This document shows, one piece after another, positions 37,261-47,467 of a DNA stretch of 64,000 bases. Under the pieces are notes generated by a model. That model was given only the letters and a program-made list of their open reading frames with translations, was not told the DNA's origin and did not search any database. The stretch spans positions 7,660,046 to 7,724,045 of the forward strand of contig CM033393.1 of NCBI GenBank assembly GCA_019426215.1, read 5' to 3'. This stretch comes from Buddleja alternifolia. Taxonomy: Eukaryota > Streptophyta > Magnoliopsida > Lamiales > Scrophulariaceae. The number at the start of each line of letters is the position of its first letter. Position 1 is the stretch's first letter. The position numbers and the translations under genes are program-made.

Positions 37261-38309
37261 GTTGTAGAAGCACCTAAAAATGCAAATCACAAAAGGTTAA
37301 CTTATTTTACAATTCTGCAAACAAAAGAAAATTATCTACACAAATATGAAATTTAAAAATAAACTACACAATGTAAATATAAGAATAAACTACCTTGATG
37401 CACATCGTGAATTGTAGAATTCCCCAAAGCACTTGAAAAAAAATTGTGATACTCACGAGTTTCCAACACATTTGATTGCGTCTGCGTATTTAAATCCGGT
37501 ACTGTGGGCTGAGTAAAATACGGAATGAATTGGGATTGTGACTGCGTATTCAAATCGGGAACTGTGGGCTGTGTAAAATACGACATGAATTGAGGTGGCG
37601 TTAATGACATCACTTGGGTTAACAACGAGCTGTCTTGACCCTGATGTTGGATTGGTTCTTTCTCGATATAAAGCTCGATTGTGTCCTGAACAATGTTAGG
37701 ATCCAAGAAAAATGCTAAAGTCTCATCATCTTTGATCTCCATTGTGCTCTCCCTCATCACATTTCTCTTTTCAAATTCAAACTTTATAATTACTTTTAAT
37801 GAATAATGATTCTGATCAGTTCTTATTCTCGCATATAACTTCTCCAACAATTCAACTTATGTGATTGTACGACGTATCCTCATGTTAGTGCTTGGACGAG
37901 TGCTATATCTAACTGAATTTGAGTTTTCAATAATTTGACCATCCGTGTATACTAAAACATCAACTGTGTTCGCCCTTGACATTTTTTATCAAAATTCAAA
38001 CCATATAAATAAACACTAAATTCAAAATTATAGTCAAAAAATAAAATTATACCTACAAATTATACATAAAATTGAAAATTATATACCTACAAAATTAAAA
38101 TTTATATATGCAAATTATACTTATATATTACAAATTAAACCTAAAAATTATAACTACTCATTCGAAATTATACATACTATGTAAACCTAAACATTTGAAA
38201 TTTCATTTTGCAACTTATATGAAAATTTAAACCCTATTATACCTATGAAATTATACTTAAATTTTTACCTAATAACACACTAACACTTGCATCAAAGTTC
38301 AAGCAATAA

Positions 38310-38545
38310 ATAAAACACTAAACATTGACATTATCCCTAAAAGTCAAAATAAAACCTATTAATTCAATAATTACACCAACATATTCGAGAATTATACCAA
38401 ATAACTCAAAAATTATACATAACAAATCAAATTTATGCCTAAAAATTCAAGCTTTCAACCCACATTACAATAAAATAAACACAATTTACAAACTCAAAAT
38501 TTAAGAAAATTAAAAGTATAATACATATAATTACCTTAATTTCGT
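38310..38545 (-). repeat. right arm of the inverted repeat
   Basis: The reverse complement matches 29995-30240 in order and spacing, including the leader splice donor (CGAAATTAAG|GTAAT). It is the leader of the MULE transposase gene. A TATAAG box on the minus strand near 38657-38662 lies about 110 bases upstream. Confidence 0.75.
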
Positions 38546-38679
38546 GGTTGAAGAACAAATTTTGAAGAAAAATTTGTGCATCCAACAATGGTAAGGCTGC
38601 AAAATTTAGAAAATTGGTAAGTTTTTATTTCCAATTTGACCCCCCAAAGTTTTAGTCTCTTATAAAAAGTGACCATTCG

Positions 38680-38870
38680 TGTCTTGACTGTGTCGGACAC
38701 GCCCTGACTGTGTCCTAGCCGTGTCGGACACTCCCCTGGCCGTGTCCTAATCGTGTCCAAAATTTTTTTTTATAGTTTTTTATAGAGACACTGGATAGCC
38801 GTGTCTGACACTTGTCGGAGGCGTGTCGGAACCGTATACGTGTCCGAAAGCGCTTGACACCGCCCGTGGT
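38680..38870. repeat. GTGTCGGACAC word cluster
   Basis: About ten GTGTC or GACAC words lie in 190 bp, several as the palindrome GTGTCGGACAC. They sit upstream of the transposase TATA box, in the expected terminal region of the Mutator-like element, and could be transposase-binding sites. No matching cluster occurs at the left end. Confidence 0.6.
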
Positions 38871-38917
38871 GTTGAGTGTCCATGCTTTATAGGTTTTGGT
38901 TGAGATACGGTACGAGA

Positions 38918-40160
38918 CTGAGTATGATTAGTTTCTGTTTTATGCGTCATTTAACAGGTGGGAGTCTCTGTTAGTAAAAACTAAAAACTCTTATTATGCC
39001 CGTATAATATACATACATACGTATAATTAAACAATATTTTCGTTTCCCGTATGTATTTTGAACGTAATGAATAATAATCATATTTTTAGTTGAATCGTTT
39101 AGTACACGTACTTTACATATCCCGTATAATACTCGGCTAATAATATTCTAATTTTGGCGAAAAAAATATTTTTTTAATTTAAAACTTAAAAATTAATATT
39201 AGTTTTTATAAATACTAATTGAGTATTATGCAATTAAGAACGTTAATAATTTATCAAAATGTTAATTATTGTCATTTAATGACTCATATAAAATATTATT
39301 TATATAAATTAAAAGCAAGTAAAAGCAATAAACCTTAGTTGAATCGTTTAATTATACATACGTATAATTAAACAATATTTTCATTTCCCGTATGTATTCT
39401 GAACGTAATGAATAATAATCATACTTTTAGTTGAATCGTTTAGTACACGTACTTTACATATCCCGTATAATACTCGGTTAATAATATTCTAATTTTGGCG
39501 AAAAAAATATTTTTTTAATTTAAAACTTAAAAATTAATATTAGTTTTTATAAATACTAATTGAGTATTATGCAATTAAGAACGTTAATAATTTATCAAAA
39601 TGTTAATCATTGTCAATTAATGACTCATATAAAATATTATTTATATAAATTAAAAGCAAGTAAAAGCAATAAACCTTACTAATTTATATAGAACTAAGCC
39701 GTATTTTTACTCTCGAATAATTAATTTATATCCATATTATACTCGTAGGTCTACGAATCCGTGTATTTCCCGTTCCCATACTTTTTAGTCGAATTTTTCA
39801 CCGTAACTTTCAATAAAATTTCATATATACTCGTCCGTATTAAATGACAAACTTTTCCCGTCCCGTATATTACTAACTATGGTGGGAGTATATGATATTT
39901 ACATTATGAAATTATTTAAAAGAAAAAATAAATTGACCAGAAATACAAATGTAAATAACACGCTTTTCAACTATTTATTAAGTTAAATACGAGGTTAATT
40001 ACCAAAACAAAAAAGTTAAATACACCGGCAAATAAATTGCTCAACGTAAAAATACTTCTATATTTGTTTTTTGACTAGTAAAATACCTTTATATTATTTA
40101 TGCATACCATCTTGCCTTCGCATATAAAATTTTCTTTGATGTACTCGTGAATTTTTTTTT
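38918..40160. repeat. duplicated segment, copy 2 (keeps empty sites)
   Basis: Matches copy 1 at 24580-27160 but lacks the SINE (single CAACTATTTA at 39968-39977) and the MITE (single TATTATTTA at 40092-40100), and has one minisatellite unit. It carries its own insertion at 38966-39880. Confidence 0.8.
38966..39880. mobile_element. 915-bp insertion with 9-bp duplication and internal tandem repeat
   Basis: GGTGGGAGT flanks it on both sides (38957-38965 and 39881-39889), and copy 1 has the site only once. Terminal similarity is weak: GTTAGTAA near the left end and TTACTAAC near the right. Inside, a 341-bp unit is repeated in tandem (from about 39020 and again from about 39361) with few differences. 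No coding sequence. The 9-base duplication suggests a Mutator-type element with poor termini. Confidence 0.72.
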
Positions 40161-41085
40161 TTTTTTATTATTGTATATAAATCCATATTATTATTTTATT
40201 TTATTTTATTCATTAATTTCGAGCTCTGTCCGATCTGGCCAACATTGTGCACGAGTTCTTTTGAAAATCACTGGTTATATAAAGCTTACAATTTCATATG
40301 GGTATTTACAGGTTGGCAATGACGAGGCCATAATATTTGATCCAATAGGAAGTAAAATTTATTTTCTTTTTTTTTTTTTGGTGGTAAAAAAAATAAAAAA
40401 TTCTAATATGTTGTCACGATGGTAATGATCAGATTGAGTTATATATCTCGATAAACTTTGCTGAAAAATGTACTATTTTGTAATCTTTGATGGGTAGCCA
40501 CTGCAGACTTCACCCGAATCAGAAACTACTTGTGGCCAAAAAAATATCGATCTACTAAATTGCCAGCCAACATTAAAAAATGGGAAGCAATTATTAGGAG
40601 GCATAGAAATGCTGAAAAATATAGGGCAAATAAGCCATGAACATTTCTTATCAAAAAAAAAAACAAAAACCATGAACATTTCAATTCACTTTAATAACCA
40701 TATCCAACAATTATTATGCATCTACCTTCCAAATTCACACATAGACAATGCCTCTGTAGAAATAAATGGAGAAGATACAAAAAGGAAAAACCTCAACTAC
40801 TTCAATCTACTTTACAAAAGTTATGAACAAATTACATCTAAATTTTGTAATAAAGTAACAAACTATAAAATGCAGAAACCCCAATAAGCTAATAAACCAT
40901 TAACTCACCCTCAAAGACGCTATATGTAAATAATTTTATAGGCTTCAAGGAAGCAATTCTAACAATCAGCATGTGTACTGTCTCCCAAAGACAGCCTGCT
41001 TCGACAAATTTACCCCCCAGGCAAGTGGCAGATTATATTTTGCTCTTTTAATATACAAATTTTTGTGGTACCCTTCGATAAATAG
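40161..41085. other. spacer and 3' region of SCAI
   Basis: No gene seen. The right part (about 40890-41085) is probably the 3'UTR of the SCAI gene. The rest is AT-rich and holds T runs near 40155 and 40370. Confidence 0.5.
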
Positions 41086-44000
41086 CTATGAAAAGCTAAA
41101 ACAATCTGCAACCTTAAGGTGATTCGCGAGCCGGGTGATTGCAGGTCGCACAGCTTTGGAGTTGAAAGCTAGAGTACTGGGAAGTTCGGGTATGCAAACA
41201 GGTAAATATTCGTCACCTTCTTCTCGTACGCAAAACAGAGTGAGAACAGCTCGGCAGAAAATAAATCTGGAGACATCAAAAAGGAGATGAATCATCAAAT
41301 TACCACCATGTAATATGAGTATTTTCAAATTAAAAAAAAAATTGAAGAAATATTTCTTCAGCCTCTAGTCAAAGTTCAAAGAACGAAATGCATCAATTCT
41401 GAATGTACAATGACTCTTCTTAGCCAAACCAAGAACTCCCCTATGAATATTCTTGAAGACTAAGAAGCTCTAAGGCAATTTTTAGAGGGAGATAATATAG
41501 CCCTAAATTGTCGATTTTATATGAACCTAAAATTTATTGTGTTCATGTTGAAGAACAATATGGAAGCTACGCGAGTTCACTAGTTGCAGCATTACTGGCA
41601 TCGCAACACCCACCAAGGAGTCAGCTCCGAGAATAATTAGATTATGTATAGGTTCTACGAACGAATCTAGACCAAAAGGAGAGGAGAAAAAGGAGAAAAA
41701 GTAGAAAGGACAAAGGAATATGATTATCGTAGTTCATGAAGTCATCAATTTTTATATAAACATCTAACGAGCAGAAACCAAACTTAGAAACATTATGACT
41801 TAAATATTTAACAATTTAAGGAGTTCCGTTCGTGACGTCTATGAATTATGTTTTTATGAGGGACATGATGGGTTCATGTTATATTCAAACATAAGCCATT
41901 AGGACTTCATATCCTTTCCCTTTTTTCGGAAAAAAAATAGAAGTAATGGATTACGACACAACTAGATATCATTTTCAGTTATTGTTTTTCAAACATTATA
42001 TCCCCATGATGATAATGACGATAACTGAGACAGATTAAGTACCTTAGAATAAGCCGTCGTAGAAATGGGTCACACAGAAGTTGAGCCCATACCAGATCGA
42101 GTCCAGTCGAAGTACAGAGGATCTCCTCCCACCCAGCGAAGGCAGTAGAGACAATGCTTTCTGTGTTATTGTACATGTCCTGAAACAAACAAATTATTTA
42201 ACAAAAGAAGTTAAACAACATAGAAGCTAGTTCCTGAAGAGTTGATATTAGTTAAAAGGCCACTAACCATGTCATCATTGGTTAAGTTATAATCAACTAA
42301 CTGGCAGAAAGCCTGCAAAGGAGCAGTCAGGAAGAAAGTGAACTGACTTCCAAGTTGTGTCATATCAACGCCACTTGGATTCTTGAAAGAAGGCTTCAAC
42401 GGAGAAAGAAATAAAGCAACAGGTTCCCCCCTTTCCGCTCCGTGTAAAACCTGAAGAGCAGTCTGATATCAGCACTCAGCAGTAAAGAAAATTCTATTCC
42501 AATCAAAATGCTTAAATTTACATTTATGACACTCGAAAAGCATAGAGCATGTGCTTTGTTCTATATCTTATACCAAAAACTGTCCTCCGATATAAGTAGA
42601 GGAACAAAAGATGTCAGAGTATAAGTTGAGTAATAAGCCTAATACGTTACTCTACAAATTCTTAACAAACCTGCCTTGAATGCATGGCTGTTATCACTAT
42701 CTATTATCAGGAAAAGAGGCCTTCTGGTGAAAGGAATTATATCACCAGGAAAGAGAATATTTGAACCTGCAAAACAAACACCAGTTTGTTAGCAAGAAAT
42801 AGAGGGGAAAAAAACAAAGTTATGTCATCAAGGATAAAACTATACATCATCAGTATTGAGAAGTACTACAAAGAATTTATTTTATGCTCCTACCTCCATT
42901 TCTGCTTGGACCTAACACCAAATAATTCTCATAATACTCATTTGAGTTCCCCTTAGCAGTAATATGATTTTCACAATGACCGTTCCTCTGTTCATGATGA
43001 ATACCGGCAGGGGCACTTGGCATAGCACATTTTCTTGATATCCCAGTGTTTTCGATTCGCGCAGGACTACAATGAGCTGAATTTCCTGCATCAACAACAT
43101 GAATAATTCAGTTGCCGAGGATGCATATTAATCTCCAGCTGCAGACTAACAATCAATTGCGAGTAAAAGCAACCTGAGGCTGACAAGTATATTAGCATAA
43201 CGCTGTCTGGTGGAAGTTCCTCACAGACTGTTGCAATCACCTGCAAATACATGCTCAGACCACAAAAACGGCAAGTTGTTAGAACTTCATGAGAAATGTG
43301 AAAACGTGTAATTTTAATTCTTAAATTACAACATGCGTTTCAATTTTCCAAGAAGCCCTGATCGGATGCAGTAATTATACCACACAAAAGGTAAAATATT
43401 CAAGATTTTGGCACTCACAGCTAGCAACTGTGTCACAGATGGACGATGGAGTACAGCTTTCTTAGGATTTGGAGGCAAATTTGGATCTGTCATACCGGCA
43501 ATCAAATTTATATCTATCAAACCCGAGGTAACAGATTGATCAGCCAGTACACCATTCTCTTTTGGTTCAACAGGATTTTTCTGATAGAAAGATCCACTCG
43601 GTTCCCATTCCAAACATTGCAGCATTCTGAAAGTGTCTAAAGTGAAATCTGCAAATTTCACCTGAAATCACAGTGTTAGTTGGACTTCAACAGGATAAAT
43701 TCTAACATCTAAAAATCTAAACACAAAAATATATAACCTCATTTCTGTGATAGCTTGTCAGCAGTGCATCTCTAAACTTCAGAAGTCTCTTAGCATGAAA
43801 TTTGGCGACATAAGGGAGTGACGCTGGATGAGAATCAAACACAGGAGTGTAACGTAATGGTCTAGCGCTGAGGACGGCTGAATCAGCTCTTGTAAACCGC
43901 ACAATTTCGTGCACCACTAGCTTCCATTCTTTGAAGTTGGTTTCCTAGAAGAAAATCTATATATTGTTGGTTATACAGTTAACTGCGACAAAGTCGATTA

Positions 44001-47000
44001 ATGTTCACGATAATAACCATAGTGCAAATTAGTGAGTCAACATATATAAATTGAAAAAAAAAAAAAAGGAACTAGAGAAACTTCAGAATGATTAAAACAT
44101 ATCAATTGCATGTATGTTGTCAATATAAGCACCATCGTATTGACTAAAATAATTTTAACATGTGATACAGTCAAACCAGTTCCTTAGGACTTGTTTGGTT
44201 TGTTTGATAAGGGTTGACAAATTATTTAATCTAACCTATTCATGCGTTTGGTATTATAGATCAGGGCCCATGATTGATTCACAGCCCAAATTTTTATCCT
44301 TGATTTAGGTGATTACTTATCCTACCAAGGGGGGTGAGATAATTTAATCCAATTTATTGGATAGCAATTTAAAAATTTTGATTTCCGATTTTACCCCTTA
44401 AAAGCCTTTTTCTTTAACTAATTTGTCCTCCAATGTTATGACATGTACTCAAGGATATATGTGTAAATTCAACCTTGTCATACAAACAATCCAATATTCA
44501 AAACGTAAGATAGGACTAAATATAGGATTAACTGAAAATATAATCCTACATACCAAACAACTTGATAGATTGATAAATCCATATGTGAACAGTGCAATCT
44601 CAACTTATCTATCTTATCAATTTTATCCCGTCTTTCAAACCAAACGAGTCCTTATGGTATGAATCAACTGAAACCAACATGAAATATGAAAAATTTAAAA
44701 GTGCCCAACTGAAACGACTACTTGCCTCGCACATTATCTTCCAAAGAAATGACCAGACTTTTTTCAACAAGAGCGGTTAATTTTCTCATAGTTTATAAGT
44801 TTGTTTAATTTTAGTTTTAAGATTTACAACTTAATTTAAAAAAAAAAAAAAAACACCACCAAAACAAAATTATACTCCTAGCTTAAAGCAGATTTTATTG
44901 CACGACAGGGAAATTTTGTATATAGGAACAATTAAAAGCACAAACCAACAGTATTCAGTGATCAGATCTAAGTAGTCTCAGTGGGTTGCACTAGAATGGA
45001 TAATTCTATACTTAGAAGTGACAGAAGTGTTGTGTGCTGCTAATATCAGGTCTACATGATGCCAATTATAGTCTTGACTCTTGTAGTAATGGATATTGAC
45101 CAGATTCTGTAAGCTTATACACAAAAATAACTCCATTTATCTGATAATACAAAATAGCTCTGTTTTGATTATTAAACTAAGAAATTATATATTAAAGCAT
45201 AAACCACGATTAGATGTTTTCTGATCCAGTTCAGCATTTACCAAAAATGGAAAATCACTTTTCCGCAGAATAAGGCAGATTCCACATCACCTAGTTCCCC
45301 CCCCCCCCCCCCCCCTCCCTCTCTTTTTTTAACAAAAAAAGATGGCATTTTTTCTGGATGTGGTCGAGGCTTTTCTTTCCATTAACCACTTGCTCGAAGA
45401 TCAGTTTTGCTATCCAAAGTTCTTGCCATCTATCAGATGTAGAAATAGAATTCAACTACAGCAATGAAACAAAATGGCAAACCATTTTACGAATATGACA
45501 TCATTACCAATCAACTCAACATGCCTCAAAGGGGTTTCGATTTTTTCCACTGCTTACGTACAAGACAAAGTAGAAAAAGAAACAAGTCAAAACAGATTTA
45601 TCCAGTAACAATGCTTGGCACTTGTGCAAATGAATTAATTAAGAACCTCAAAGGGAGAGAATAATCACTTAACGCTGTTTGGTTAGGTGTCTTTTTCAAG
45701 CTTTCAAGACCCATTAAATGTTGGAAAACAATAAGCCAATGAACCTCGGAGCAACGAGACATATCGTGATCCCAGTGTAACTACGAATAACGAAGCTCCA
45801 CCAGTTCCTTGTTTATCAAAATGAAAGAAGGTGCCCACACAAATCACATTAAAAATATACTTATTTGATAGTAGTATCATTTTGTTTTTTGGTGAATTAT
45901 ATGATAGTAGTTACATTTATGGTATAGTGAATACAATCTTTATACATGCACCAAACAATCTATATTTGGTACAAGTACTCACTAGTTACCACAGGCACCA
46001 TAGAATTTTCCCGATTGATCAGATGCCATTATTACCACTTCATTTTCAGACCTCCTTAAGCACCTAGACTAGTAAATACTCTATGCTCTTGAAATTTACC
46101 TTTCTTTACACGTAATTTTTAATTCTTCTTTTCATGTACTCAATTCCACCCAAATGTGACAATAGGGACGGAGCCAGGAATTTTACTGAGGGGGGGCGAG
46201 ATTGTTGTGATATAGCTGTACCCTTTTTTTTTTGCCAAATGTATGAAGGATTGAAGCAAGCCCCCCGCGGTACGGTACGTTATATTTATTGGGGAAAATA
46301 TAATAAGGAACTAGGTTCAATTACAACTTTTAACATACTTTATACTCTTATATCTCTTTCGTTATAGCCAGAATTTTGGTTTTTGGGGGGCGAACTCAAA
46401 GAAAAGGGATATCTCTTTCGTTATAGCTAGGATTTTGGGTTTTTGGGGGGCGAACTCAAAGAAAAGGGAGAAAGCGTAATATTTTTCGATTTTGAGGGGG
46501 GGCGAAAATCAAATATCAAAAATTTTGTAAGGTAAAAAAAATGATTTTTCAAAATTTAGGGGGCGGGCAAGCGCACCCTCCAGCCCCCTGGCTCGGTCCC
46601 TGTGTGACAATCAAATGCCTTCGCATAAACAAAAAAGCAGCATCAGTAAAGGTTATCATGATTTGCACAACATTTCCACAATGATAGCTATTCCTTGACT
46701 GGAGTTTTCCTCAACTAACTCCGTAACAAATACGTCATATTTGAACGACAATAGAAGAAAAATAATGATCAACACGCTAATTGGAGGAAAGAAATTTCTG
46801 CAACCTCTAGTAGTAAATTAATTAATAAAACAAGCAAAAGTTGAACTCTAATGTACATAATTGAAGACAAAAACAAAAAAACATTCAAACGCACAGAAAC
46901 GGATACTCATACCGATTGATTCACAAATTTAGTGAAATTGAAAAAGGAAAGATAAGAATTCATTACCCGAAAATTAAGTTTACTGTCGTCGACGAGCTCC

Positions 47001-47467
47001 TTAAACCTTTGGATAAGGAACTTCACCATTTCTACGCGGTTCAGAATCAAGGAAACCATCAAAAACCTGGCATAAAACCTCAATTCCTTAAACCTAACCC
47101 CTCGATCCTTAGCGGAACCATCAAAATACTTCCTGCTGAAAATCGCATCATAAAATATGTAGGCCTCGAGAAGAAACCTCGCCTCGCTAGTCCTCAAATA
47201 CTGGTTGAAATAGAGCTGACCGATTCTGGAAGCGATCTCACCAATCTCCCATCGCTGAAGCCCCGATTCCATCAATTTAGCCCTATTCTGCTGCTGATAC
47301 TTCCATAACCGCATGTACGCCTTGAAAACCTTGTGGAAGAAGTGTCCGTACTGCGGTCCGCTCCCGCCGTACGGATGCAGCGGCGCGTCGCGTACGCGTG
47401 CGAATTTACGCTCGGCGCCTTCGACCAGAGCGCGGAATGTCTTCGGAACTGCTTCCTCTTTCGACAT
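41086..47467 (-). CDS. SCAI-family protein, 600 aa
   Basis: Nine exons on the minus strand join without error: 46967-47467, 43738-43944, 43419-43661, 43174-43240, 42894-43085, 42675-42766, 42268-42450, 42043-42179 and 41086-41266. The sum is 1,803 bases, 600 residues plus stop. This is close to the roughly 600 residues of animal SCAI. Recognisable stretches are FHKVFKAYMRLWKYQQQNR, GEIASRIGQLYFNQYLRTSE, RFLLEAYIFYDAIFSRKYF, RPLFLIIDSDNSHAFK and SQFTFFLTAPLQAFCQLVD. In mammals SCAI represses MRTF/SRF-driven transcription and acts in DNA-break repair; the plant role is not known to me. The intron after exon 6 appears to start with GC. The first intron is 3 kb and holds two MITEs. Confidence 0.95.
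44187..44651. mobile_element. Tourist-like MITE in SCAI intron 1
   Basis: Ends GGACTTGTTTGGTTTG and CAAACCAAACGAGTCC, flanked by TTA on both sides (44184-44186 and 44652-44654). The 465-bp length, terminus and three-base duplication fit PIF/Harbinger Tourist elements. Confidence 0.88.
46164..46602. mobile_element. MITE with 9-bp duplication in SCAI intron 1
   Basis: Ends AGGGACGGAGCCAGG and CCTGGCTCGGTCCCTG, with TGTGACAAT at 46155-46163 and 46603-46611. Inside, a 60-bp unit (TCTCTTTCGTTATAGC...GGGGGGCGAACTCAAAG) is repeated twice at about 46349-46468. Non-coding. Confidence 0.85.

Larger units (their letters stand above)
33093..37982 (-). pseudogene. MULE (MuDR-type) transposase, split by a solo LTR
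   Basis: Start ATG at 37980-37982 (MSRANTVDVLVYTDGQ), then an in-frame TAA near 37860, then the N-terminal domain to a donor at 37393. Small exons lie at about 37197-37273 and 37019-37090, followed by the large exon 35820-36910. That exon holds the MuDR N-terminal domain (CKNGCRFKLWGSLKKSTNFW, EGSHECFFKDC) and the transposase core start (RVICVDETHLYARHKAKFLC). A TAG replaces Trp after NESNESWL near 35818. The core resumes at 35510-35810 (FISDRHKVLLNA, HRYCLRHASSNF), is interrupted by the LTR, and ends at 33093-33732 with a SWIM zinc finger (CSCGKWSLHRILCSH). A one-base frameshift lies at the LTR insertion point. The DDE core and SWIM finger identify it; it is not functional. Confidence 0.93.
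29740..38880. mobile_element. Mutator-like element with convergent PMD and transposase genes
   Basis: A PMD gene reads rightward from about 30000 and a MULE transposase reads leftward from about 38540. The first about 240 bp of each transcription unit are imperfect inverted copies of one another (about 29995-30240 versus 38310-38545). This places leader, splice donor (AAATTAAGG|TAA) and intron start in both arms. Convergent genes driven from inverted ends are the arrangement of maize MuDR (mudrA and mudrB). The outermost termini and a 9-bp target duplication could not be fixed, so the given ends are approximate. The element contains a MITE, a tandem repeat and a solo LTR. Confidence 0.72.

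Noticed and set aside
45296..45316. Long C run as an assembly gap or functional site
   Set aside because: A homopolymer in an intron, similar to the runs at 23294 and 29838; nothing further supports either idea.
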